A program made the position numbers and the translations under genes. Of a stretch of 64,000 nucleotides of DNA, positions 1-9,042 are shown piece after piece. The notes beneath the pieces are model-generated. The model was given only the letters and a program-made list of their open reading frames with translations. It was not told the origin of the DNA and did no database searches. The first letter of the stretch is position 1. Each line of letters begins with the position of its first letter. This stretch comes from JBLEFH01 sp047345645 (GTDB lineage: Bacteria > Pseudomonadota > Alphaproteobacteria > Rhodobacterales > Rhodobacteraceae): the NCBI GenBank assembly GCA_047345645.1, contig JBLEFH010000008.1; one strand, given 5' to 3'.

Positions 1-291
1 GATGAAATGCACCGCGCGGAGAAACTCGGCGCGGATATGATCGGCATAAACAACCGCGATCTCAACAGCTTCGAGACGGATATTCGCGTCACCAAAAAGC
101 TCGCGGGCGAGCTTCCGGCGGACACGATTGCCATCTCGGAATCCGGTCTCAGCACCCGCCGTGACCTCACGCAGCTTGCAAAATGGGGCATCCGCTGCTT
201 CCTGATTGGCGAGAGCCTGATGCGGCAGGACGATGTGGCCCGCGCGACAGAGCAATTGCTGGCAAGCCCTTGGAGTCCAGAGGGCGAATAA
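1..291 (+). CDS. trpC: Indole-3-glycerol phosphate synthase, C-terminal part
   Basis: Last 96 codons of TrpC, the tryptophan-pathway enzyme that closes the indole ring; the 5' end lies outside the window. The frame is open from base 1. The segment GINNRDL near residue 18 is the phosphate-binding-side strand typical of TrpC, followed by ISESGL and the C-terminal LIGESLMR, all family hallmarks of the TIM barrel's last strands. The next gene is lexA, 107 bases downstream on the same strand. In many relatives moaC and moeA lie between trpC and lexA (recalled family knowledge); they are absent here. Confidence 0.95.
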   Translation, partial: DEMHRAEKLGADMIGINNRDLNSFETDIRVTKKLAGELPADTIAISESGLSTRRDLTQLAKWGIRCFLIGESLMRQDDVARATEQLLASPWSPEGE

Positions 292-337
292 CCCGCCGGA
301 GCCTCGACGGCGTTTCGCAAGAACAAAGTCAAACCCG

Positions 338-366
338 TTGACACAAAACGAGAACATGGGTAGAAC
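338..366 (+). promoter_or_regulatory. lexA promoter (-35 TTGACA, -10 TAGAAC)
   Basis: TTGACA at 338-343 is a perfect -35 hexamer. It is followed after exactly 17 bases by TAGAAC at 361-366, matching four of six -10 consensus positions. The -10 element overlaps the right half of the SOS box, so bound LexA would block RNA polymerase and the gene should be autorepressed. lexA starts 32 bases further on. Confidence 0.75.
352..366 (+). promoter_or_regulatory. LexA-binding SOS box upstream of lexA
   Basis: GAAC at 352-355, seven bases, then GAAC at 363-366. This is the direct-repeat SOS box known for Alphaproteobacteria (GAAC-N7-GAAC), unlike the palindromic box of E. coli. It lies 32 bases before the lexA start and overlaps the predicted -10 hexamer, which fits autoregulation. 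Confidence 0.9.
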
Positions 367-398
367 TTCCCCAACAGGAACATTGGGGAGACGCGCCC

Positions 399-1064
399 AT
401 GCTGACCAAGAAGCAGCTTGAACTTCTGACCTTCATTCACCAGAGAATGCAGCAGGAAGGCGTCCCGCCCTCCTTTGACGAAATGAAGGATGCGCTTGAT
501 CTCAAGAGCAAATCCGGGATTCACAGGTTGATGACAGCGCTGGAGGAACGCGGCTTTGTGCGGCGTCTGGCGCATCGGGCGCGGGCCATTGAAATTCTCA
601 AGCTGCCGGAGGGCATGAACACGGATATTCCGGCGGAGACAGCGAACACGCCCGCGCCGCCGGTTGCGCTCCCGGACAATATTCTCGAACTGCCCGTTAT
701 GGGCCGGATCGCGGCGGGCACGCCCATTGCCGCCATTCAAGAAATCTCGCATCACGTGACGGTCCCGGCGGATATGCTATCGCGCAATGCGCAGCATTAT
801 GCGCTGGAGGTGCGCGGCGACTCGATGATCGACGAGGGCATCCACGACAATGACATCGTCATCATCCGCGAGCAGAGTTTTGCGGATAATGGCGATATCG
901 TGGTGGCGCTTGTCGAGGATGAAGAGGCGACGCTGAAACGCTTCCTCAGACGCAATGGCCAGATCGCGCTGGAAGCCGCAAACCCCGAATATGAAACGCG
1001 AATTTTCCGCGACGATCAGGTGAAGGTGCAGGGTAAACTGGTCGGGCTGTTCCGCATTTACTAA
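399..1064 (+). CDS. lexA: LexA repressor (SOS response)
   Basis: A 221-residue transcriptional repressor of the SOS regulon that self-cleaves when RecA is activated by single-stranded DNA. The N-terminal winged helix-turn-helix spans about residues 1-65, with PPSFDEM and the recognition region around SGIHRLM. The cleavage site is Ala106-Gly107, within GRIAAGTP. The catalytic dyad is Ser142 (GDSMIDEG) and Lys180 (ATLKRFL). A GGGGAG ribosome site at about 385 supports the ATG at 399. It has its own SOS box and promoter. The stop overlaps the end of the convergent comEC gene by four bases. Confidence 0.97.
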   Translation: MLTKKQLELLTFIHQRMQQEGVPPSFDEMKDALDLKSKSGIHRLMTALEERGFVRRLAHRARAIEILKLPEGMNTDIPAETANTPAPPVALPDNILELPVMGRIAAGTPIAAIQEISHHVTVPADMLSRNAQHYALEVRGDSMIDEGIHDNDIVIIREQSFADNGDIVVALVEDEEATLKRFLRRNGQIALEAANPEYETRIFRDDQVKVQGKLVGLFRIY

Positions 1065-3046
1065 CGGCTCCAGAGTCTGCTGCGGCGACCGGCTGTGCGC
1101 ATCGCGCCGCCGGGATGGTGGAAGGCGATGGCACCTGCGGCTGCGAGGTCCGTTTTGTCGAGAATGCGGCACGGCGCGGGCGGTGCGTCTTCGTCTTTGC
1201 GGCGGATGAGAAGCCATGATGTACCGCAATCGGCGCCCTGCCCTTCGCTGTTCACCCCTATCGTTTCAAGAGGATAGCGAGACGCGCGCCCCGCGGCCTC
1301 TTCTTGCGTGGCCGGGTCTCCATCTTCTTCCAGCCAAAGCTGCGCGGCGAAATTTTGCGACGTCGCGCTGGAGAGCGCGCGGCCTTCTGGGGTCGTCCAA
1401 CCAATGAGTTTGCCGCCGGGCGCGATGAGAAGCGCATCGCGCGGGAGCGCACCCCAGAGGACGAGCGCGGAGGCGATCATGACGGCACCCACGAGTTTGC
1501 CACGCCCGCGCCAAAGCACGGTGATTAGGCCGCCGAGTGTGATGAGACCGAGGACGTAGCCGGGGGCGCCTTTTACCATCATGGCGCTGATATCGAGCCC
1601 GCCGAGACCTTCCGCGACCCCAAGGACTGCGGCAATGCCGGCTTTCATAAGAAGCGCGGGCAAGGCACTGATTCCAAAGGGCATAAGGGCCAGCATCAGA
1701 AGACCGGCGGGCATGATGAGCGAGCCCATGAGCGGGACGGCGAACAGGTTCGCGATCAGGCCGATGCGCGAGACCATGTGGAAATGCCATGCGCCGAAGG
1801 GCGCCGTCGCCATGCCCGCGACGAAGGAGGCGAGCGCGAGGGAGAGCGTGGCGGCAACCATGCGGCCTGCGAACCCGCGCTGGCGGGTGATGCGAACCGT
1901 GCCGAAGACCCAGACAAGCGCCGTGGTGGCCGCGAAACTCATTTGAAATCCGGCATTTGTGAGCGCTGACGGAGTGATCAGCAGGATCAGCGTTGCCGCC
2001 AGCGCCACGGAGCGGAGCGAGATGGCTTGCCGGTCCATCAGGATCGCGAGATACAGGCACGTGACGGTGACGAAGGCGCGGACCGTGGGGATGCTCGCGC
2101 CGGAAATCACAAGATACAGCGCACCCGAAACGATCCCGCCAATCGCCGCGATTTTCTTGACAGGCCAGTGAATCCCGGCGCGCGGCCAGAGGGCGAGGAG
2201 GCGCAACAAGGTAAACACGGTGCCCGTGAGCAGCCCCATATGCAGGCCAGAAATCGCAAGCAAATGCGCGAGGTTACTGCGGCGGAGCGCGTCGAGCGCG
2301 CCTGCGTCGAGCGCCGTTCGGTCGCCCACCAAAATCGCGGCGGCGAAGGCCCCTTCCCGCCCGCCGACCTCGGCGCGGATCAGGGTCGCGAGATGTGCGC
2401 GCATCCGGGCGATTTTTTGCGCAAAAGCGGGCTCAGGATCGGTTTGGGTCAGCAGAACCGGGCCCTTCGCCGAGCCGACCCCGCCGATTTGCTTGAACCA
2501 AGCATAGCGGCGGAAATCGAAGCCTTCGGGCTGCGTGGGTTCGGGCGGCGGGCCGAGCGAGGCGATCAGCATCACGCGGCTTCCGATGGGCGGCGCGGGC
2601 TCTGGCACAGAGATGCGGATCTGATGGGGCGGGCTGCGCGAGGCCAGCCGCACATCGCCGAGCCACATGCGCAGACGTCCATCGCCGGCGCGGTCATAGC
2701 CGCGGACCTCGCCGGTCACCGGCCCCGTGTAAAACCAACTCAGCTTGGGCGCGGCGACGCGGTGCGCTTCCCAGGAGGCGAGCGTCAGGCCGAGCAGAAA
2801 CACCATGGGCAGGCGCATAAACCGGAGCCGGAGCGAGACCAGCGCCGCGATCCCGGTCAACACCGCGAGCAGGCGCAAATCCGGCTCGTGATGGAGCGCG
2901 AAATAGAGCGCGACGCCGCCGCCGAGAAAAACCGGCACCCAAAGCATCCGCCGCGACGCTTGCTGCGCCAGCACCGCCGCGAGCCGCGCGCGCCAGAGCA
3001 AAACACGCGGCGCGAGAGAAAACCCGCCACCGCCCGTCAATTCCAT
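1061..3046 (-). CDS. comEC: ComEC/Rec2-family DNA uptake channel
   Basis: A polytopic inner-membrane protein of the ComEC/Rec2 family, which moves single-stranded DNA into the cytoplasm in competent bacteria. The hallmark LLAISGLHMGL of the competence domain is near residue 260, with an N-terminal DUF4131-like part and many hydrophobic helices. The C-terminal soluble part (about 150 residues) shows no HxHxDH metal motif, so the metallo-beta-lactamase-like nuclease domain appears absent or degenerate. The start is set at the ATG at 3046 (661 residues); a TTG at 3067 is an in-frame alternative. It is divergent from gltX and convergent with lexA. Confidence 0.85.
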   Translation of the reverse strand: MELTGGGGFSLAPRVLLWRARLAAVLAQQASRRMLWVPVFLGGGVALYFALHHEPDLRLLAVLTGIAALVSLRLRFMRLPMVFLLGLTLASWEAHRVAAPKLSWFYTGPVTGEVRGYDRAGDGRLRMWLGDVRLASRSPPHQIRISVPEPAPPIGSRVMLIASLGPPPEPTQPEGFDFRRYAWFKQIGGVGSAKGPVLLTQTDPEPAFAQKIARMRAHLATLIRAEVGGREGAFAAAILVGDRTALDAGALDALRRSNLAHLLAISGLHMGLLTGTVFTLLRLLALWPRAGIHWPVKKIAAIGGIVSGALYLVISGASIPTVRAFVTVTCLYLAILMDRQAISLRSVALAATLILLITPSALTNAGFQMSFAATTALVWVFGTVRITRQRGFAGRMVAATLSLALASFVAGMATAPFGAWHFHMVSRIGLIANLFAVPLMGSLIMPAGLLMLALMPFGISALPALLMKAGIAAVLGVAEGLGGLDISAMMVKGAPGYVLGLITLGGLITVLWRGRGKLVGAVMIASALVLWGALPRDALLIAPGGKLIGWTTPEGRALSSATSQNFAAQLWLEEDGDPATQEEAAGRASRYPLETIGVNSEGQGADCGTSWLLIRRKDEDAPPAPCRILDKTDLAAAGAIAFHHPGGAMRTAGRRSRLWSR

Positions 3047-3129
3047 GACCCGCGTCTCTTGTGTCAAACCGCGCCTTTCGCCTAAGTTGCGGTCAAGGTA
3101 AATCGAGCTTCATTTCCGAAAGGTTAACC

Positions 3130-4533
3130 ATGTCCCAAGCTGTCGTGACTCGTTTCGCGCCTTCGCCCACCGGGTTTTTGCATATTGGCGGCGCGCGGAC
3201 GGCGCTGTTTAACTGGCTTTTCGCGCGCCATCATGGCGGCACCTTCCTTCTGCGCATCGAGGACACGGACAAGAAACGCTCCACGCCCGAGGCGACGGCG
3301 GCCATTCATGACGGTCTGGCCTGGCTTGGGCTGGAGGGCGACCAACCAGCAGTGAGTCAGGCGGCGCAGGCGGAGCGTCACGCTGAGGTGGCCCATGAAA
3401 TGCTTACGCGAGGTGCGGCCTATAAGTGTTTCTCGACAAAGGAGGAAATTGACGCCTTCCGCGAGAAAGCCGCTGCCGAGAAGCGCGACACCGTGTTTCG
3501 CTCGCCCTGGCGCGATGCGGACCCGTCCACCTATCCCGACGCGCCTTATGTGATCCGCCTCAAAGCGCCGCGCGAGGGCGAGACTGTGATCGACGATCAG
3601 GTGCAGGGCAAAGTTACGTTCAAAAACAAGACCTTCGACGACCTTATTCTCCTGCGCTCCGACGGCACGCCGACCTATATGCTGGCCGTTGTTGTCGACG
3701 ATCACGACATGGGCGTGACCCATGTGATCCGCGGCGATGACCACCTCACCAATGCGGGGCGGCAGGCGCAGATTTACCATGCGATGGACTGGGATCTCCC
3801 TGTTTTTGCCCATATTCCGCTGATCCATGGGCCGGATGGCGCGAAACTGTCGAAACGTCATGGCGCGCTCGGCGTCGAGGCCTACCGCGAAATGGGCTAT
3901 CCGGCCGAGGCGATCCGCAACTATCTCGCGCGGCTCGGCTGGTCCCATGGCGATGATGAGGTGTTTACCACCGCGCAGGCCGTGGAGTGGTTCGATCTGG
4001 ACGGTGTCGGCAAGGCTCCGGCCCGGTTCGACTTCAAGAAACTCACCCATCTGTCGGGCCAACATATCAAAATGATGGATACGCCCGAGCTGATGGCCGC
4101 CCTCGATCAATGGTGCGCCGCAACAGACACAGCGATGGATGCGGAGAAGCGGAACAAAATTGAAACAGCGTTGCCGCTCATTAAGGAGCGTGCGAAGATC
4201 CTGCCAGATCTCATTGAAATGTCAGCGTTCTATACCGAAGAGCGCCCCTTCACACCGGACGAGAAAGCCGCCAAACAGCTTGATGAGACGGCACGTGACC
4301 GTCTCGCGAGATTGACTGAGCAGTTGCAACATGCTAGCTGGTCACGGGAAGAACTGGAGGCCGCGGTTGCAGAGTTTGCCGAAGACGAAGGGGCAAAACT
4401 TGGGCAGATCGCGGGGCCCCTTAGGGCCGCCCTTACGGGCTGTTCTGTCAGCCCAAGCGTGTTCGACATCATGGTGCTGATCGGCCAAGCCGAAAGCCTT
4501 GCGCGGCTCTCAGACGCTGCGCGACAAGGATAA
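3130..4533 (+). CDS. gltX: Glutamyl-tRNA synthetase
   Basis: Class I aminoacyl-tRNA synthetase of 467 residues that charges tRNA-Glu (or tRNA-Gln in organisms using the transamidation route). The HIGH-type motif is HIGG at residues 18-21 after APSPTGFL. The KMSKS-type loop is KLSKR at 239-243, followed by the usual HGA. The open frame extends upstream to 3061, but the first upstream residues resemble no synthetase and the family N-terminus begins at the ATG at 3130. Rhodobacterales often carry two gltX paralogues; which one this is cannot be decided here. Confidence 0.96.
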   Translation: MSQAVVTRFAPSPTGFLHIGGARTALFNWLFARHHGGTFLLRIEDTDKKRSTPEATAAIHDGLAWLGLEGDQPAVSQAAQAERHAEVAHEMLTRGAAYKCFSTKEEIDAFREKAAAEKRDTVFRSPWRDADPSTYPDAPYVIRLKAPREGETVIDDQVQGKVTFKNKTFDDLILLRSDGTPTYMLAVVVDDHDMGVTHVIRGDDHLTNAGRQAQIYHAMDWDLPVFAHIPLIHGPDGAKLSKRHGALGVEAYREMGYPAEAIRNYLARLGWSHGDDEVFTTAQAVEWFDLDGVGKAPARFDFKKLTHLSGQHIKMMDTPELMAALDQWCAATDTAMDAEKRNKIETALPLIKERAKILPDLIEMSAFYTEERPFTPDEKAAKQLDETARDRLARLTEQLQHASWSREELEAAVAEFAEDEGAKLGQIAGPLRAALTGCSVSPSVFDIMVLIGQAESLARLSDAARQG

Positions 4534-4587
4534 CCGAGGTCTGCACGACCATATGACAATGGGCTCCGGCCCCGACAGGAGGACAAT

Positions 4588-5877
4588 ATGACCGACAAGA
4601 CTGCAAAACTGAGTTTCCACGATCAGGAACTCGAGCTGCCGATCCTCTCCCCCACAGCCGGGCCGGATGTGATTGATATCCGTAAGCTTTATGGTCAGGG
4701 CGATGTGTTCACCTTCGATCCGGGTTTCACCTCGACGGCGGCTTGTGAAAGCGAGATCACCTATATCGACGGCGACAAGGGCGAGCTGCTCTATCGTGGC
4801 TACCCGATCGACCAGCTGGCCGAGCATTCCAACCATCTCGAATCCGCTTATCTGCTGCTCTACGGCGAGCTGCCGACGACCGAGCAATATGAGGATTTTC
4901 AGGACCGTGTAACCCGTCACACCATGGTTCATGAGCAGATGAACTATTTCTACCGCGGGTTCCGCCGCGATGCGCACCCTATGGCGATCATCTGTGGTGT
5001 GATGGGCGCGATGTCGAGCTTTTACCACGATTCGACGGATATTACGGACCCGTGGCAGCGCGAGGTCGCCTCGATCCGCATGATCGCGAAACTGCCGACC
5101 ATCACCGCGATGGCCTATAAGTATTCGGTGGGTCAGCCTTTCGTTTATCCTGACAATTCGCTGTCTTATGCCGGAAACTTTCTGCAAATGTGCTTCGCGG
5201 TTCCGGCGGAGAAATACGAAGTCGATCCGATCCTTTCCAAAGCGATGGACCGCATCTTCCTGCTCCACGCCGATCACGAGCAGAACGCCTCGACCTCGAC
5301 CGTGCGTCTCGCCGGCTCCTCGGGCGCGAACCCGTTTGCCTGTATCGCCGCCGGGATCGCCTGTCTCTGGGGCCCGGCCCATGGCGGCGCGAACGAGGCC
5401 TGTCTGCGGATGCTCCGCGAGATTGGCACTGTCGATCAGATCCCCGAATACATCAAACGCGCCAAGGACAAGGACGATCCGTTCCGCCTGATGGGCTTCG
5501 GCCACCGCGTTTACAAGAATTTCGACCCGCGTGCGAAGGTCATGAAGGAAAGCGCCGACGAGGTGCTGGATCTCCTTGGCATCGAGAACAACGAGACCCT
5601 CAAGGTCGCGAAAGAACTCGAAAAAATCGCGCTGGAAGATGAGTATTTCGTCGAGAAGAAGCTCTATCCGAACGTCGATTTCTACTCGGGCATCATCCTC
5701 GACGCCATGGGCTTCCCGACCTCGATGTTCACGCCGATCTTCGCGCTCTCGCGCACCGTCGGCTGGATCGCCCAGTGGAAAGAGATGATATCCGACAAGC
5801 ACAACAAGATCGGCCGCCCGCGCCAGCTCTACACCGGGCCGACCGCGCGCGACTACATCAACATCGACAAGCGGTGA
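4588..5877 (+). CDS. gltA: Citrate synthase (type II)
   Basis: First enzyme of the citric acid cycle, condensing acetyl-CoA and oxaloacetate; 429 residues, the usual length for the hexameric proteobacterial type. Visible active-site segments are HADHEQNAST, GPAHGGANEA, FGHRVYKNFDPRAKVM and, near the end, SRTVGWIAQW. A strong AGGAGG ribosome site precedes the ATG at 4588. It lies 54 bases after gltX with no clear terminator between, and its stop overlaps the GTG start of the next gene, so the two are probably translationally coupled. Confidence 0.97.
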   Translation: MTDKTAKLSFHDQELELPILSPTAGPDVIDIRKLYGQGDVFTFDPGFTSTAACESEITYIDGDKGELLYRGYPIDQLAEHSNHLESAYLLLYGELPTTEQYEDFQDRVTRHTMVHEQMNYFYRGFRRDAHPMAIICGVMGAMSSFYHDSTDITDPWQREVASIRMIAKLPTITAMAYKYSVGQPFVYPDNSLSYAGNFLQMCFAVPAEKYEVDPILSKAMDRIFLLHADHEQNASTSTVRLAGSSGANPFACIAAGIACLWGPAHGGANEACLRMLREIGTVDQIPEYIKRAKDKDDPFRLMGFGHRVYKNFDPRAKVMKESADEVLDLLGIENNETLKVAKELEKIALEDEYFVEKKLYPNVDFYSGIILDAMGFPTSMFTPIFALSRTVGWIAQWKEMISDKHNKIGRPRQLYTGPTARDYINIDKR

Positions 5878-6356
5878 GCAAGTCGCTGAAACGGGTTCGG
5901 GCGGCGGCGGAAACGCTGGCGCTCGACATCGAGATCGAGGAAACCTCGGGCTCGACACGCACCGCCGCAGAGGCCGCCGCCGAACATGGCTGCGATGTGG
6001 CGCAGATCGCGAAATCCATTCTTTTTCATGCCCCTGAGAGCGACCGGATCGTTCTGTTCTTGACGTCCGGCGCCTATCGCGTGGATCTCACGCAGGCCGA
6101 AGCGCTGATCGGTGAGCCGCTCGCCAAAGCCGATGCCGCGCTCATCCGCGAGCGCACGGGCTTTGCCATCGGCGGCGTCTCTCCCATCGGGTCAAGCGGC
6201 CCCGTGGTGGAGTTTTTCGACCGCCGTTTGCTCGATTTCCCGGTGATCTATCCCGCCGCAGGGACGCCCCGCCATACCTTCGCCATCGCGCCGCAGCGCC
6301 TGGCCGAAGTAATGGACGCGCAAATCGCAGATTTCAGCGTCGATTCAGATAGTTGA
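5874..6356 (+). CDS. YbaK/EbsC-family aminoacyl-tRNA editing deacylase
   Basis: A 160-residue protein of the YbaK/ProX fold, which hydrolyses mischarged tRNAs such as Cys-tRNA-Pro or Ala-tRNA-Pro. The core AAEAAAEHGC followed by QIAKSILF places the conserved Lys in the substrate pocket, and the later FAIGGVSPIG is the conserved glycine-rich loop of the family. Start: the open frame reaches back to 5775 inside gltA, but the GTG at 5874 overlaps the gltA stop in the coupled arrangement GTGA and gives a normal family N-terminus. Its 3' end overlaps convergent lpxB by 23 bases. The exact tRNA substrate is not known. Confidence 0.88.
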   Translation: MSKSLKRVRAAAETLALDIEIEETSGSTRTAAEAAAEHGCDVAQIAKSILFHAPESDRIVLFLTSGAYRVDLTQAEALIGEPLAKADAALIRERTGFAIGGVSPIGSSGPVVEFFDRRLLDFPVIYPAAGTPRHTFAIAPQRLAEVMDAQIADFSVDSDS

Positions 6357-7434
6357 GAACAGACTCTGCCGCACGTTGACCCGGCGGCGGGCCGTCTTCG
6401 CCCAAGAGCCGCATGGACTCCGCCATTACCTCATGCTGCGCCGCTGCGTCGCCTTTGAGAAGGTTTGAAACGGCTGGAAGAATTTTCTCCACCGTGCAGT
6501 TTTCAAACAGATATTCCGGGATCTCCCGCCGCTCTGTCAGCAGGTTGATGAGCGTCGCCGTGTCGATCTTGACCATCCGCCGCAGCAGAAGTTGCGTGAG
6601 CCAATTCGCATCATAGGCGATCACCATCGGCGTGCGGTAGCGTGCAAGTTCGAGCGACACCGTGCCCGAAGCCGCCAGCGCCACATCCGCCGCCGCGAAA
6701 AGCGCATATTTTTCAGCATTGTCGCGCGGTGTGATGATCTCCATCTCTGGCATCAATTCCCAAAGCGCGGCCTCTCGACCGGGGGCTGCCAGAGTCAAAA
6801 CGCGCGCGCCCAGAAGCCGTTTCGACACCTCATTGAACACCGGCGCGAGCCGCTTGATCTCCGAATTGCGCGAGCCCGGCAGCACCAACACCCGCGGTCG
6901 GTCTCCCTTCAGCGCGGCAACCTCCGCCGGGTCCGCATCCGGCAGACTGACAACCGGGTGGCCGACGAAATCGCAACTTAGACCCTCGGCCTCGAAATAG
7001 GGCGGCTCGAAGGGAAGAACGGCCAGCAAATGATTGAAAATCTCGGCGAATTTCTTGGCACGGCCCGCGCGCCAGGCCCAGACCGTCGGCGCGACATAAT
7101 GGACGCGCGGGATCTCAGGCCGCAGTTTGGCGACCCGCTTGGCGACCCGCGTCGCGAAATCGGGACTGTCGATGGTGATGAGCGCGTCGGGCCTCAGATC
7201 CGCGACCGCCTCCGCTGTCTCGCGCACCCGGCGCAAAAGCTGCGGCGCGCGCGGCAGAATTTCGGCGATGCCCATGACCGACAGCTCATCTATCGGAAAG
7301 AGACTCTCCAGACCCGCCGCCTCCATCTGGCTCCCGCCAATCCCATGAAACGCAGTATTTTCAGGGAAATAAGGCATCATCGCCGCCGCGAGTGCGTCGC
7401 CGGACGCTTCCCCCGCGGCGAGAAAAAACCTCAT
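6334..7434 (-). CDS. lpxB: Lipid-A-disaccharide synthase
   Basis: Glycosyltransferase joining UDP-2,3-diacylglucosamine and lipid X in lipid A synthesis at the inner membrane. It has 366 residues and begins with the family signature AGEASGD at residues 7-13. The segments VHYVAPTVWAW and DFVGHPVV, and the nucleotide-binding region LVLPGSRNSEI, are all typical. It is the last gene of the long minus-strand envelope operon and starts inside the end of lpxI through an ATGA overlap (7431-7434). Confidence 0.96.
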   Translation of the reverse strand: MRFFLAAGEASGDALAAAMMPYFPENTAFHGIGGSQMEAAGLESLFPIDELSVMGIAEILPRAPQLLRRVRETAEAVADLRPDALITIDSPDFATRVAKRVAKLRPEIPRVHYVAPTVWAWRAGRAKKFAEIFNHLLAVLPFEPPYFEAEGLSCDFVGHPVVSLPDADPAEVAALKGDRPRVLVLPGSRNSEIKRLAPVFNEVSKRLLGARVLTLAAPGREAALWELMPEMEIITPRDNAEKYALFAAADVALAASGTVSLELARYRTPMVIAYDANWLTQLLLRRMVKIDTATLINLLTERREIPEYLFENCTVEKILPAVSNLLKGDAAAQHEVMAESMRLLGEDGPPPGQRAAESVLNYLNRR

Positions 7435-8258
7435 GACCGCGCCCAGAGAAACAAGCCGTGCGCATCCGCCTCGCGGATCACCGCGTCACGGTCGAGCACG
7501 ATCACGCCGCCCGCCGCGATCACCACCCCCGCAAGCCCGGCCTCGGCAGCCTTCCGGACCGTCTCGACACCAATCGCCGGGAGATCCGCGCGCCAGTCCT
7601 GACCTGGCTTCGGCGCCTTATAAAGCAAGCCCTTAGCGCCATCTGCATCGGTCAGAAACGCGCCTTTCTGCGCCGTGACGGCCTCCAGCATCGCGTCGGT
7701 GCCGCTGATGCTCTCGACGCCAAGCGCCAGCCCTTGCCCGACCACCGCGCCCTGCCCGACATCAAGCTGACCAAGCGCCGCAACGATCTCAGCCGCGCGC
7801 GCCGCATCGGATTTATCCGCATCACTCGGCTTGAGCGTCGTCGGGCAACCCTCTGGCATCACAAGATTTTCGAGGATGTCATGCGCGCCCACGACGGTGA
7901 AACCTTCACCCTCCATTGTCTTGGTAATCGCGCGCAGCGTCTCGTCATCGCCCTTCTTGAGCGCAGGCAGCAACGTTCCGGCGAGTTTGAGAAATTTCCA
8001 GTCGAATTTCAGCGGGTTAAGCTTCGGCCGCACCATCGCGCCCGCATAGCACACTTCGTCGCAATTTGCCTCACGCATGGCTTTGAACATCGCGCCGGGC
8101 TTCTCATATTGTGCGACCAGATGCGGATGCTCGCTTGACCATTTGGGCATAAGCCCCTGAAAGCCAACAACCAAATAGGGCGAATCCATCGCGGCGCGAT
8201 GCTCGGCGAGAAGGCGGGGAAGGTCGCCCTCCCCGGCAATGATCGCGAGACCGCTCAT
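7431..8258 (-). CDS. lpxI: UDP-2,3-diacylglucosamine pyrophosphatase LpxI
   Basis: DUF1009/LpxI protein of 275 residues. LpxI is the alphaproteobacterial replacement for LpxH and cleaves UDP-2,3-diacylglucosamine to lipid X. The N-terminal LAIIAGEGDLP is the family signature. The C-terminal domain has GVESISGTDAML and then QDWRADLPAIGVETV, the conserved catalytic-domain strand. It lies between lpxA and lpxB, overlapping both by four bases, as expected for consecutive lipid A steps. Confidence 0.94.
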   Translation of the reverse strand: MSGLAIIAGEGDLPRLLAEHRAAMDSPYLVVGFQGLMPKWSSEHPHLVAQYEKPGAMFKAMREANCDEVCYAGAMVRPKLNPLKFDWKFLKLAGTLLPALKKGDDETLRAITKTMEGEGFTVVGAHDILENLVMPEGCPTTLKPSDADKSDAARAAEIVAALGQLDVGQGAVVGQGLALGVESISGTDAMLEAVTAQKGAFLTDADGAKGLLYKAPKPGQDWRADLPAIGVETVRKAAEAGLAGVVIAAGGVIVLDRDAVIREADAHGLFLWARS

Positions 8259-9040
8259 CGGGTTTGCGGCGTCGTCAGGTGACGATCCGTCTCTGCGAGA
8301 ATGAAATCAATGACTTGGAGCGACTGCTGCGTGTTGGCGAACTCGCCGCGCAGCGCTTCGGCGCGGCTCTTAACCGTGCCGTCGCCACTGAAGAGCTTCT
8401 CCATAAGGTGCCGTAATTGGTGCATTTCCTCGCGCGGCGCACCGCGGCGTTTCAGCCCGACGAGATTGAGGCCCGCCAGATGCGCGCGTTCTCCAACCAC
8501 GGAGCCGTAAGGGATCACATCCGCCGCCACCGCCGCAAGGCCGCCGATCATCGCGCCTTGCCCGATCCGGCAGAACTGATGCACACCGGCCAAAGCGCCG
8601 ATAACCACTTGATCTTCAATGATAGAATGACCACCGAGCGAGGCGTAATTCGCCAGCACGCAGCCATTGCCGATCATGCAGTCGTGGCCGACATGGACGC
8701 CCATCATGAACAAATTGCCGTCGCCCACGCGGGTCAGCCCGCCGCCCCCCTCGGTGCCGGGGTTCATGGTCACATATTCGCGGATCGTGTTGCGCGCGCC
8801 GACCTCCAGCCGCGTATCCTCGCCCGCAAATTTCAGATCCTGCGGTTCATGGCCGATGGAGGCAAAGGGGAAAATCCTTGTTTTCTCGCCAATTACCGTC
8901 CGTCCTTCGACCACCACATGAGAGTGCAGCTTGACGCCATCCGCGAGCCGCACCTGAGGGCCGACCACGCAAAACGGACCGATCTCGACGCCGTCGCCAA
9001 TCTCGGCCCCCTCATGGATGACCGCGCTTTCATGGATCAT
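8255..9040 (-). CDS. lpxA: UDP-N-acetylglucosamine acyltransferase
   Basis: First committed step of lipid A synthesis: transfers a 3-hydroxyacyl chain from ACP to UDP-GlcNAc. It has 261 residues and is built of hexapeptide repeats forming a left-handed beta helix (IHESAVIHEGAEIGDGVEIG and onward). The catalytic His lies in the central MGVHVGHDCMIG segment, where LpxA proteins carry it. A C-terminal helical part holds NLVGLKRRG. It is four bases into lpxI downstream and two bases from fabZ upstream. Confidence 0.96.
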   Translation of the reverse strand: MIHESAVIHEGAEIGDGVEIGPFCVVGPQVRLADGVKLHSHVVVEGRTVIGEKTRIFPFASIGHEPQDLKFAGEDTRLEVGARNTIREYVTMNPGTEGGGGLTRVGDGNLFMMGVHVGHDCMIGNGCVLANYASLGGHSIIEDQVVIGALAGVHQFCRIGQGAMIGGLAAVAADVIPYGSVVGERAHLAGLNLVGLKRRGAPREEMHQLRHLMEKLFSGDGTVKSRAEALRGEFANTQQSLQVIDFILAETDRHLTTPQTR

Positions 9041-9042
9041 GC

